A DNA stretch of 64,000 nt from Acanthococcus lagerstroemiae (lineage: Eukaryota > Arthropoda > Insecta > Hemiptera > Eriococcidae). Positions 43,001 to 54,705 of this stretch are shown piece after piece (position 1 is the stretch's first letter; each line of letters begins with the position of its first letter). Under the pieces are notes generated by a model, which worked only from the letters and a program-made list of their open reading frames with translations, had not been told where the DNA came from and ran no database searches. The stretch lies in the NCBI GenBank assembly GCA_031841125.1, contig CM063106.1, forward strand, positions 4,774,001-4,838,000, given 5' to 3'. Both the position numbers and the translations under genes were made by a program.

Positions 43001-43688
43001 ATGCTGACTACGCTGATTTTTACGGTTCTTGGTCCGGAGGTGAGTACCATGTAAGTCTGAATTTATCCAACAATAATGGAATGTTGTCCATTTAAATTAC
43101 AATAATCTGATTATTGATTCATCAATAATACTATTTTGCAATATTAGGAAAATATATGTAAAATTTATCAATCCAAAGTATTAATTTAAACTGCTCTCAA
43201 TTCCAAGTTTCGGTGGTTCACGATATTTTTAAAACACTGCATGTTTAAATAATCTACCCTCAGAAGTACCTATTGTATAACTGTGATTGACATATAATTA
43301 TCTTCTGAGGTTTCTAACTGAAAAGTTTATACTAAATTTAGGGCTACATCTGTACCCCCTGACAGCAGGTTTCGGAATATTTAAAATACAGTTACAATCT
43401 TAATTTGCAGGTACATCGAGAGCATTCGTTGTCTGTGACGTATTACTGAAAAATAAACCTTACAAATTCACCGATTACTACCAGAGTACTAATGGGCACG
43501 TACATGTCAAATTTGATGACTTCACGTATTACCCTAAATACGTTTTGTACTATGACAAGCCTCCGCAGACAAAATCAGCACTTTATCGCCCGATTCGTTT
43601 TGCTTCAATCAGTTCTGACGACGTTTTCAACGTGAACTGGGCCGAGTTCGACGCCATGTTTGATAAACTTCTTGGCCTGCATTTCTGA
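40073..43688 (+). CDS. PARP-type ADP-ribosyltransferase domain protein, active site altered
   Basis: Three exons: 40073-40189, 42796-43039 and 43411-43688. Both donors are GTGAGT, both acceptors end CAG, and phases 0 and 1 fit, giving 212 residues. From residue 35 the protein follows the PARP catalytic fold: LPYVKIKRIEKVRNEHLYSAFQLKKKELG, LLHSTAAW (family: LFHGT, His 74 kept, Gly to Ser), YGVGTSFSKNADYADFY (family: GxGIYFAxxASYSxxY, so the NAD-binding Tyr is Ser 104), VVCDVLL, and FDDFTYYPKYVLYYD (family: VYDNxxAYPEYLIxY). This best resembles the TIPARP/PARP11-14 group. With Tyr and Gly changed it may be inactive or altered. There are no zinc-finger, WWE or macro domains. It is the only credible host gene in the window; transfer into a virus or host immune role is speculative. 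Confidence 0.82.
42333..42635 (+). mobile_element. MITE with CAGGGTTGCCACT-type ends in PARP-like intron 1
   Basis: About 303 bp. The left end CAGGGTTGCTACTTTTTTTTC and the right end AAAAAGTGGCAACCCTG are inverted repeats of about 20 bp. CAGGG-starting ends with a short internal sequence are hAT-like, but I see no exact 8-bp target duplication. It is related to the partial copy at 34387. It lies 161 bp before exon 2. Confidence 0.75.
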
Positions 43689-43936
43689 CCAAACTGTTAT
43701 TTGTATTGTATCTAATAGTCTTAGTGTTCTAACCAAAGGTGAAGAATCCCCTTACTAATGATAACCTTCTTTATAATTTTCTTTCAATCAGTCCTAATGA
43801 AATGAGATTCGAAATCCGGAGACATATTTCGCAGTAATAACTCTGAATTATTAAATTCTAATTTAAATTATTCCGTAAGATATTTTGCACTATCTAAACT
43901 AATATTAGTATCCTGTATTTTGCGCACATGTTTATT

Positions 43937-43942
43937 AATAAA
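43937..43942 (+). terminator. Poly(A) signal AATAAA of the PARP-like gene
   Basis: AATAAA is 249 bases past the TGA, followed by a TG/T-rich tract (TTGTTATTTTGCGG). It fits as the 3' end of the gene. Confidence 0.6.
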
Positions 43943-46129
43943 AATTCACTTGTTATTTTGCGGTCTTTCTTATTTACGTTATTTAATACCACACAAATGT
44001 GAGCTCTATTACTACAGTGCTATATAGTTTGTGGAACTCTAATTAGGTCAAAATGGCTTAGTCCACACAGGTTGTGGAACCAGTGACTGGGCAAAATACA
44101 AGTGGAGGAAGCACTATTTCCCCAGAATTTTATAACTGTTGTAAACGAGCGTAGATAAAGAGGAGGAATTTAAATATAACCGCCTACCTTGTTTAAATTT
44201 CCAGAAGAGATTGGTACACCTACAACTTTTTTCAGTTCAGAAATATATAAGTGCAATCCACATTTGGAGTAATGTTTAATATATTGTAAAGGTTGCACTC
44301 TTTTTCTCTCGAAAAGTTATCAACAAAAAAGGCTGTTTGATTCAGTGAGCAAGTGTAAGTATGATGTTTATGCAGCAGCGACTTCCTTGATGTGTAAGTT
44401 GGGGCCTTATTTTTAATGATTAGTTCATTTCCCCAGAGGCATAAGTATCTCTTCTAATTTGGAAGACCCTACTAGGTGAACTCAATAATTTTTATAATTC
44501 CTACACAAGAGGGTATACAACTGTCGCGTTCTCAGTTTGCAATTAGCTACAAGAAAAAAAATTATTCATGAATCGCGTTCTTATAAAACTTAGCTGATTG
44601 AATGTATGATTAACCTAGCCTATGTTATTTTTTCGGCATGCCACTTCACTATCTCACAGTCTTTTCAATGTCTGTCAGAAATACAAGACGAAATTTCAAT
44701 TCTCACTAAAACGTAATGATTACATTTTGATGGTATGAGAACTCACAGAGTAAAATCGTGTATGCACATTACATTCGGGATTTTTTTTCTTCTTTAAATA
44801 GGTAATCCTCGAAAAGCAAACTGGTATAATTAAAAGCCAGTAATGATGTTTTTAAATATTCGATTAAAATATTGAAGAAAACTCACGTTCTTTTACAGTA
44901 ACAATTGTAAAATTCAGGTAGGTACTTTCAATTTCAAATTTTCCATCCCAGAAAAGAAGTCGCCACCGCACTTCTTTCGCGAACCACACTTTCTCCGCGT
45001 ACTTCAATATTGTCAGCATTCTCAGATTCTTCAGATTCTCAATTCCTGAAAATACACAAGTTCGTTCAAAGTTGTTACGACTAAATCAGAATAGAAATTT
45101 TAAAGATATTGAGCATTTACAGAGTATAACATCCTACTAGATTTCTTCCTGCATTTTTCTTCTTTCTTCTCCTCTTTCTTTCCTTCTTTCTTGTCAAATT
45201 GAGGAGAGTAAGTTAAGAGTTGGAAGCGTTTACATGTAAATGGGGCACCAAATAGTAACTGTGGGTACCTACTATGGTGAAAAATGAGCAACACGAGTCG
45301 GTCCTCATCAGACTATTGAGACTGGATGTTATTCTCATAAAAACACACTCATTCGCTTAAATCTTGATTATTCTACTTCGATAATCATCAACATCCATTC
45401 GGTATGAATTTCCACAGAAAAAAATCGCTGAATACAATCAATAATGAGCTATGAGAACTATACATATGAGCTATTCGCTCACTGCAAGAGGGATTTGTAA
45501 TTCCGAACAGCACAGCGGTAAAAAATATTAGATAGAATAAGATAAAAGTTGACAGATTTGAGATTTGTAACTTTCATCATAAATTAGAAAACTTACCATT
45601 GAGTAAGATTGGGATTGAAAAGCATGTGGCACAATATACACAAAATAACAGAGGGAACTGATGTAATGCAGTATAAAGAACAGTCAGACATATAACACCA
45701 TCAGGGTTGGTATTCCGCTAGAAGGTGTGATACTGGAACAATTCCAGATCACCTTATTCCGCTAACAGTCACCGTTATTTAACGTGAAAATTGATTCTGG
45801 CGAATTTTACCGGGTAAATTACGAATTACTGATATATTGTTCTGGGCGTTTCCGGGATAGAGCATGCGGTGTCCCGGGGCCAATTTGGCACGCGTGTGTG
45901 TATCGCCATACGCCCCTCTATCATCGATATCTAAATAGAAGTCGAATTCAAACTCAGAAACAGCAAATATCTATATGAATTAACGCACCATAACCAGGGA
46001 AATTTATACTGAACGCTGTAAAATTTCAAACGTTTTGTAGAAACACATCCCGCGTGATGCGCCCGAGTAAATGAGATTCATCTACAAATAAATTACATGC
46101 GTACCTGATGCCCGAAGAATGGTGAAATC
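43943..46129. other. Intergenic; small hairpin and a short shared repeat
   Basis: No gene. At 45722-45775, AAGGTGTGATACTGGAA faces TTCCAGATCACCTT. At 45865-45917 a 53-bp piece matches the insertion inside the LINE ORF2. Confidence 0.4.
45865..45917 (+). repeat. Short dispersed repeat shared with 56021-56069
   Basis: Shared words in the same order: TGCGGTGTC, GGGGCCA-TTTGG, GCGTG, ATCGCCATACG and CCC. Only a 4-base length difference and about eight substitutions separate the copies. Confidence 0.6.
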
Positions 46130-46205
46130 CCGCTGACTTCCAAAGAATAGGATGTTGACTCCTAAAGAACAAGACGCTGACTTCCAAAGAATAGGACGCT
46201 GATCT
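46130..46205 (+). repeat. Short tandem repeat of GCTGACTTCCAAAGAATAGGA
   Basis: Three related units of about 25 bp (two close, one diverged) directly precede the 20-bp minisatellite. Confidence 0.65.
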
Positions 46206-46249
46206 CATCAGGATTTATGCACCGAACACGTGATAGAAGACGGTGAGCA

Positions 46250-46640
46250 TTATTTTGTTATGCCAAACACTATTTTGCAACAACGAACACAAACTTGCAA
46301 CGACGAACACTATTTTGCACCGACGGGCACACTATTTTACACCAACAAACACGATTTTTCGACAACAAACACTATTTTGCAACGACGAACACGAACACTA
46401 TTTTGCACCGGCGCACACTATTTTGCAACGGCGAACACGAACACTATTTTGCACCGACGAACACTATTTTGCACTGACGAACACTATTTTGCACCGACGC
46501 AGACGATTTTGCGACGACGAACACTATTTTACACCGACAAACACTGTTTTAGCACAACAAATACCATTTTGCACCTACAAATACTATACTTTGCACTATA
46601 GTTAACACTATTTTGCAACAATGAATGCTACTTTTTGACA
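46250..46640 (+). repeat. 20-bp minisatellite, about 18 copies
   Basis: The unit is close to AACACTATTTTGCACCGACG. Variation is concentrated in the CACC/CAAC and GACG parts, and an extra AACACG hexamer is inserted twice. Since units are not all multiples of three, the open frames across it are repeat artefacts. Confidence 0.88.
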
Positions 46641-46799
46641 AATAAAACATATTTTAGCTTGTTCAGTATTTCTGACTCAATACCTGTACCTAAAATCCAT
46701 GATCTCTACAATACACCACACTAACCTTTGAGGTAAGGAGCAGAACCATTTCACTCTGTAATACCTGGAATGATGGTGGCTGCATGAAGACATACGATA

Positions 46800-47570
46800 A
46801 TGAAGCTGCATGTTGGCTACAGACAACACTGCATGACGAAAGCATGACAGCTGGATGGCTGCAGGGCAGCTGCGACTTGTACAACAACGACGACCATGGA
46901 CACAACAACCACAACTAACAAAGCTGCACGACGGCTACAGACAACACTGCACAACGGCTAGGCTGACTGCAGGGCAGCTGCGACCACAGAAAGCTATTTA
47001 CAGCAACGACGACCACGGATAACGACGACCATGGCCACAGCGACCACAATTAACAAAGCTGCACAACGGCTACAGACAACACTGCACGACGGCGGAACGA
47101 AGCTTACACAACGGCTGCACGACGGCTAGGCTGACTGTAGGGCAGCTGCGACCACAAACAGCTATTTACAGCAACAACGGCCATGGATAACGACGACCAT
47201 GGCCACGGCGACCACAATTAACAAAGCTGCACGACGGCTACAGACAACACTGCACGACGGCGGCACAAAGCTTACACAATGGCTGCACGGCGGCTAGGCT
47301 GACTGCAGGGCAGCTGCGACCACAAACAGCTATGTACAGCAACGGCGACCACACCAAACAAAGCTGCACAACGGCTACAGACAACGCAGCACGACGGCGG
47401 CACGCAGGTTGCTCAAAGGCAATACAACGGCTGCACAACGGCTGTGAGACTGTAGGACAGCTGCGACCACAGACACCGACTATGTACAACAACAACGACC
47501 ATGTATAACGACGACCATGGACACGACGACTACAACTAATAAAGCTGCACCACAGCTACAGGCAACACAA
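46800..47570 (+). repeat. GC-richer minisatellite, units of 117-181 bp, about six copies
   Basis: Copies marked by AA(C/T)AAAGCTGCACGACGGCTACA begin at about 46800, 46917, 47052, 47220, 47357 and 47538. Each contains AGGCTGACTGCAGGGCAGCTG followed by a CGACGACCATGG-type tract. Length changes come mainly from gain or loss of a segment of about 33 bp (GCACAAAGCTTACACAATGG type) and of a CGACGACCATGG tract. It is more GC-rich than its surroundings. Confidence 0.82.
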
Positions 47571-49283
47571 TGATGATCATGACATACGCTACTTTCTGAC
47601 ACTTCATCACTTCAGATATTGAGCTTGAAATACTGAACCACCAAGGATGATGATAATAATAAGAACTACATCTGAACACTTCATCGCTTCAGATGTCATT
47701 GGTCTTGCGATACTTCCTCCACCTGAAATTAAAGAATAAAAAGTGGTCAAAGTAAAGCCACTTTTAAATTACCACACTGAAAATCCTAAATACATACTGT
47801 TAAATTACACCGAATGCGTGGGAGCAATTATGTGATACATTTTTAGTGAAGGTACAAGATGTCCACAACTTTAATTTTATAAGAAATAAAACTAGCAAGA
47901 AAGGTGAGTATACTATATAGAGATGTAAATTAATGATTTAGATACAGTGAACTTAAATTTTGAAGCGGGTAGTCCCGGGGACGGTACTAAGAAAATCTGG
48001 GGAAATTTCCAGTTTTCCAACTTGAGAGTGTTATCAGTGACGGTGAAGGGGGTGCAAAAGTGTATTTGCACCGGGCCCGAATTTTTTTCAAAGACCCGTA
48101 AGATTTGGCCCACGCCAAATTTTACGAGCCCGTGGAAAAATATGTGTGGTTTTTTTTACATGATGTATAAGGTGTAACAATTTTTTAGGGGAGGCTAAGA
48201 AAAAGTGAAGGACGTCCTCCAGAGGCAAGTTTCCAACTAAATTTAAAATTAAAAAAATCCCGCCAAATTATTGCATTAAGACCCCGCTCGGCTCTCGTCA
48301 TCACTGATCGTCAGAAAGTTTTCGAACTGGAAAATCTCTCTAAGACCTATAAGTCAAATAAAAAATGTTTACTTATCCTATCCTATATGTAAGAAATTAA
48401 GTTCATCTAAGAAATAGAATTTCAGTTTTCTCAAAGGAGGTCACGCCATCAAGTTTGATAAGAATAAGCATCTAGGAACTTTTGACATGTGTCTGGGTCT
48501 GTACAAACGAGGCTTAATTACATGAATTTTCAACAAAGATCATTAAAAGTAAGACAAAAATAGTTCCCTGTTGTATGAAATTCCATGAAATGCGTACAGT
48601 GCCATATAGAAAAACAGCAAATGAGGGTAATGCCTCGCGTAAGAAAGCCTAACAGGAGCCCCTAGAAATATATTCGTACTAGACAGCATTAATTTTCGAA
48701 TAAGTAACTGGATGAAACGCGCACAGGTTTTTACTTTTTATTTTTATTTAAAAAGCAACTTTGAACAAACAAAACAGTTTTTAAAGTTGAGATTCGACAG
48801 ACTGTGAAAATTTTGAAATTTTTCCAGCATGTTGCGTCGACATGCAGTTTTATTTTGACATTGTGTTCGTTTTGGTATTTCTTAGGCAAATAGAGTTTGC
48901 CTAGGATGCTGACAATGTTCTTTTTCAGCCCGGCATTGTACAACGATTGTGAGAGTTGTATGGCAGCTAACGTAGAAATTTTAATATGTTGTGTATTTTG
49001 ACAACCATTCTGAGGTGAAATGGATCCGACCAGAGGAGGAGAATAAGGAGCCGAAATGTGGTCAAAATGTGCCGTTTTTTAATGGTTTTGTTGGCTCGCA
49101 ATCTAGTCGGCTGTAATTGAGCTACAGAGCTGAAATTTTAAATACGCCTTCTTTTAAACAAGTTTTGTGAATCGAGTTCGAAGATGAACGCAATCGGTGA
49201 ACAGTTCAGGAGTCAAGAAGGGTGTAAATAAATAAAAAAGAATCCCCTTTTAGTGCTTAAAATCTTCAGATTTTTTTCTTTCA
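47571..49283. other. Intergenic, no gene recognised
   Basis: No supported coding sequence. Open frames on both strands around 47913-48177 overlap one another and lack domains. Confidence 0.4.
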
Positions 49284-49393
49284 TAACCATAAGTCGTATA
49301 AAAATTTTGATAGCTTATAAAAAATAGATTTTTTTGAAATCTATCTGTTTAGGTATTACTATTTTTTATGCACGACTTACGGTTAAGGATATT
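49284..49393. repeat. Foldback element, about 22-bp arms
   Basis: TAACCATAAGTCGTATAAAAA near 49286 and the inverse TAACCGTAAGTCGTGCATAAA near 49390 pair with few mismatches. AATAGATTTTTTTGAAATCTATC in the centre is a second, nested hairpin. Confidence 0.6.
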
Positions 49394-52300
49394 TTGAAGA
49401 TAAAAGGTTGTGTGTGGTTTTGATTTACATAAATAAAAGATTAGTGTTATTTACGTTTTAACATCCTCTGTTTGAGAAAGTATGGCTCCCGATGACTTCG
49501 AACAAAGGAACTCGGGTCCGAATCTATCCGGTGGAACGTAATTTTTATTCTTCAATAATTATTTGATAGTGAATTTGTTTTTCAATATTATTAAAAGATT
49601 TATTTCCTTCAGTTTTTCATTAAAAAATTTAATTTTCCTTTATAGTTACTTTTTTGCCTCTTACACATGCATGTAACCTGGTTACCTACTTTGTTTTCGC
49701 TAGAAAGTCGGGAATGTGAGAGAACACTCGTCATCCCACTCAAACACTTAAAATTTTTTTATCAGCTTGATGAGTATTGAATCAATTCTTGTTATGGAAA
49801 GTTTTGATCTGATTTCGAATGTCACATGAGATTCACAAACCGACTTTTATCTCACCATGTGCCAGGGACGTGATTCTGGAACGGTTCCCGTGAGTTCTTC
49901 TACTAGTTCTGGTCCGATCTTTCAGTCTGTAGCATGGGACGGGAAGGGGCAGATTCAGGGCATGCTTGGATTGTTCAAAATCGGCAACTAAAACAGACAG
50001 ATGCGAGTGGTTTGTTTGATGGGGGGGGGGGGGATACAATGAGGTATCAGAATAAACTCACTACGTCTGAAGAAAGATTCTTCTGTGATAGTAAAATTCT
50101 TTTGAAATTTCTCATCTTTTGACCAATCTACCGAATGACTCGTTTATCCATTTAACAATCTTTCAATTTTGCGTTATTGCCACTACTTTATTTCCTTATA
50201 TTATTTTATAAATTTCAGTTTCCTGCCTTATATTTTCTAAGAAGCAAAAAAAATGGCGCTAAATCAAAATATCTATTTTCTACGTTTACTACGACTTTAC
50301 TTCAAGTGGTAGGCTAGGCAAAACATCGTACAAGTACAGTATAGTGTTGCTGCGTCATTCTGTGCAGGCTGACACATCTTTACTACGAATCATACGGTAT
50401 AATACAACGCGCCTACTAAGAGACAGTAGGTAACACTTTGAACTTCTGTGTCTGTTTCAGCATACAGCATTCGTACGTCAGGTGAACGATCATAAGCGGC
50501 ACAGCAACACATGTTTGAATGTTGTTATGCATAAAATTAATAGTGAACAACGATTTTCTAAACTATTGAGTTTCATGAAAGTTTTAAAATTCGAAAATTT
50601 GTAAGTCAACTCGATATGAAATCGAACCACTCCCCCGTTTTTGTACATCAATTAACACCGTGTACGTGTATGTTTACACGTTAGGTAGTTTTTACGTAAT
50701 TTATTGAAATTCGGGTAGGCACTTCTAGCCTCTTTTACGCAAGTCGGATCGATTCCACCCACTTAAAGGCGTCAAATTTTGATTTTGGATTCAAATCAGA
50801 GTCTGATCGAATACTCTAATTTGATTTACAAAATGGGCGACAAGAAAACATTCAAATTAGTCCCTCCATGGTCAGGGGGTCGAATTTGAAACCCAAATCG
50901 GGGCTGGACTAAAACACGGATTGCATGTTTTGAAATCAATGTTCCTGATTTCTTATTCCACTGTTTCGGTCGGAAAAATCAAAACCGGTCCAATAAAAGG
51001 GGAAATGTGGAATTAGGGGCCCAGATCAGGTTCGAACTGAAAATCTGATTACATTTTCGAACTCAGCGATATAAAAATTCCCAAGTTCGATACTCTTTTT
51101 GACATATGTTCACATATGATTCCGAAGTTCATGACGTCGTCCCAACCACTCGTTTTGGGGGAGAGAAATTTCTCAAATGAAAACAAACTAAAATCTTAGC
51201 CGTTGAAGTTACCCGTTAGCTCTCGACCTAACTTCTTGATAAATTAAAAAAAAAAAGATGACGTTCTTGTGTAACATCAAAAGTTCTCCCAACTCGCTAG
51301 TGACTCAGGCTAACTCAGATGGGAGCGGAGGGAAAGAGGGTTGCTTTAAGTAAATGAGTGTGGAAACCAAACAAAGGTTTTAAAGTAGAGAGAAGGGAAA
51401 TACTTTTCCCATATTTCGGGGTTGTTAGCCCTAAAACACCCCTTTCATATACGGCTTTGTAATTCACTACCTATCAACCAAATATTTTTTAATAGTTGAA
51501 TTTTACTCCGAAGAATTCGTCATTCAATTCACCACGCAGTTGTAGGGCAGGGAAGAAAATGAGGAGGATTAGAATTTCAATTCATTCACAACGGATTGCC
51601 ACTTCATTCGGCACATGTTTTTCAAGGATATGAGCGAACATGGCAACATGAACAATACATGATTTTTACTTGTGAATTTCAGATTTTGAGAGGTTGAAAT
51701 CAGGATGAACCTTAGAAACTCGTACCTATTGCGACAGTTTGATCCATTTTTTAATCGAGTCAGTGTTATACATGTCTAGTCAGCTTTTAACCTGCCACTG
51801 TGGAACAGAGCCTTACAAAGTTTTCATTTTTGTTTTCCACGGATTTGTATTCTGCTCAACACAAGTTGGTTTCTATCAACAGACCCTTATTTCCATAGTT
51901 GGTTCGTTTATAAGGCTGTTGAATGCAATGACGATGTACTACTTCCAAAAGTCAACGGCCGCGAGTAAAATTTTGTTCATTTTTCTTATTTTCCATAGAT
52001 TCTAATCAAGGGCACACTCCAGTCTCCCTACGATGTGCATAGAGGTATATTTTTTCATTTGAATTTTAAAAGTTATAATATTGTACTTTTAAGCATCTTT
52101 GAAGAGGAGAGAGGAAGATGAGAATGTTTAACCCCTCAGAACTAGAACTTGCCCCTTGATCATTTTTTTATTCAAGGTTGATCCGACGACTCTCTCCAGA
52201 AATGAGATGGTTGGCAGTTGGTATGATTTAGACGACTAGTGTTTTCAAACTGAAGTATGTGTACCACCGGGAATACGTAAGAAGATTTGAATCAATTCTT

Positions 52301-54420
52301 TTTTTAATTCAGAAAGTTTTGGAGACAGAACAATACATACTGACAGCGAAATGGACCAAATGATAATATATTATTATATTTTATTACGGGTATTGGATTT
52401 TGAGAGCCTGAATTTCAATTATAACAACAATGGAATACATCAACACTATATTAGAAATCAGTGACCTAAAAAATCATACGTTTACCTTGATTCGTTCAAT
52501 TTCGTAAATTAAATCAATAATTATACACATCTGAAATTGTTTTTCAATGTACTGTGCGGCGCAAACAGGAAACAGGAAATCGGATTTGTTCGATAGGTTA
52601 TTTGTACGTCGCTATGCGAAGATTGCCTCAGAATTTAAAAATAAAAATCATTAATTTTTACTTCAGAGTGAATTTTGAATTCTGGAGCCTCGGGCAGATT
52701 ATAGATCCGGATGCAGTATGTGATCACATATTCGAAATTAGGAACCTAAGAAACCTCTACTTTGATTAGGGATACAGAAATAGGAGATATCTAGTCGGGG
52801 GAGAAGTCAAGTCATTTATTCCCTCGCAGTTTTGCAAATAGTATGTTGTTATTCGTTGCCTACGTGAGACAGGCAAACTCGAGCCGTAGCAATGAGAGGG
52901 GAAGAAAGCTTCTTTTTTTTTTTTTTAAAGCGCTAACTTGCATTTTTTCCCGCTTGATTTTGGTTAAAGTTTAAGTTTGGAAAATAGACAATTGCTTTCC
53001 TCGGAAACAGTTTTCTTTGTTTTTTTCATTAATTAACTGAAAATTCTTACCCCACCCTAAACTAAATCCATTCTTACGTTCCTGATTTGGATTCATAGTT
53101 CAATATTCTGAATCAGGTTAAATTTTGCTCTTTTTTTTTCTTCAAAAATGAAGTCTTTATTTTGGAGGCTAAATCAAAGTCAGCCCCCTCCCATAAAAAA
53201 AGGAAGCTTGCGAAGTCTAATTTGCTTCGATGTGTCAGAATTATCTTCATTTGTCAATTTGCGTGAAAAGAGAAAATGAGGAACATTAAGTTAATCAACC
53301 GTATACATACAAACTTTTCTAGGAGCTCTCATATCAAACGAGAGTTATGGGGTTTTAGATTCCTTTCATTATTCTACTGATGAGTTTTTAGATCATTCTT
53401 AAGTGAGTAGGTTACTCACTACATCAATAAGGTGGTTACGAATTCTTGTAGAGAGACTAGGAAAAATAATTAATGACTCATTTATCAGAGGTTATCATTA
53501 GTTTAATTAAAGACCAGGGAGTGACCTCAATGAATTCTGAACTTCAACTTCCTACGCCAACAAAATTTGACTATAAGACAAACTAACAGAAGAATTAAAT
53601 TTAAAAAATCTGTTGGAACAGTTGGTAACACTATCAGAATAGGCTATCAAAGTTACAACCTAGCACGACCATTTGCAGATGAGATATTGTAATGTCAAGA
53701 ATTGAGAAAAACAGGGATCTTTAAATTTTGTGTGGGCAGTGTACATCAATGCATGTAGATACTGTAGATACTGAACCTAAAATATTTAAAATTGCTTACA
53801 TTAAATTAATATTCGTTTTCCTTTCTTATTTATAGGTAGTCCGCAGTTTGAAAAAGGTTAGGAAACACTGCTTTACACACTTCCAGGGAATCCTGCCTGA
53901 TATTAAATCCATATTTAGGTTTTAAAATTTTCCCCATTTCAAGATTTTTTCAGAATCTTGTGATTCTTTTATTTAAGTTTTCTACTTTAATCAAAATTCA
54001 AAACTATAAAAACTGGACAAAATTGAAAATCGAATTGAATTTGATATCAGGAGACTTCAATCGACTTTAATACAAAAACTAAGTAGAAGTCATGGGAAAA
54101 TTATAGATACCTTCGAGAAATAAACCAGGAGTTATAACAAGAATTCAGGGCCGACACGAGGGAAATGGAGAGTGACCCCTCTCAATTAGGAAATTCTGGA
54201 AAGTTTTGTTGATTTCTCAAGTTCGCGTGTTCATTTTGCCGGTTCAAAATTGAAATTTGGGTTTCAGGAGCCAAACTTGAGGTGAATACACGATCTATGG
54301 GATATTCGAAATTATTTTGACACTTGGATTAATTTCTCAAGTTCTTGTGTCGCTAATTTCGAATATCTCCAAGTGTCAAAATTATTTTGACACTTGGATT
54401 AATTTTTCAAGCTAAGTTAA
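49394..54420. other. Intergenic, no gene recognised
   Basis: No gene. A G13 run lies at 50020-50033. At 54316-54400, the phrase AATTATTTTGACACTTGGATTAATTT occurs twice with ATTTCGAATATCTCCAAGTGTCAAA between, forming a local inverted/direct repeat next to the LINE 5' end. Confidence 0.4.
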
Positions 54421-54705
54421 TTTCGCCAAAATCTAAAACGTTATCAAATACAGCCCTGCAGCGACCCTCGCTCGGTCTTAATCAATTCGCATCGTTCCTT
54501 TGCCAACGTAACAGTTGGCAAGCCTGCCAACGTTAATGCCGATCAACTAAGTGTTAACGGCAGAGCCCCATCCACCGAAGGGGCGCAAATCCAAGCCCCA
54601 CCAGTCATTATAGATAGTCGACTCGAGGTGATGATAGAGAAGATGATTAGTCAAAACGCGGTAATTTTGGAACTGCTAACCAAGTTACTCACGAAACTAA
54701 TCTAA
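54421..54705 (+). pseudogene. LINE ORF1, C-terminal remnant
   Basis: An open frame without start ends TAA at 54703-54705. The last residues, VMIEKMISQNAVILELLTKLLTKLI, form an amphipathic segment typical of the C-terminus of Jockey-type ORF1 proteins. No CCHC knuckles are left upstream. The frame is closed by TGA about 30 bases before this stretch. Confidence 0.65.

Noticed and set aside
46230..46605. Two overlapping frames of about 120 codons
   Set aside because: Both are translations of the 20-bp minisatellite in different registers.
46250..46640. CRISPR-like array
   Set aside because: The repeats are contiguous without unique spacers and the DNA is clearly eukaryotic.
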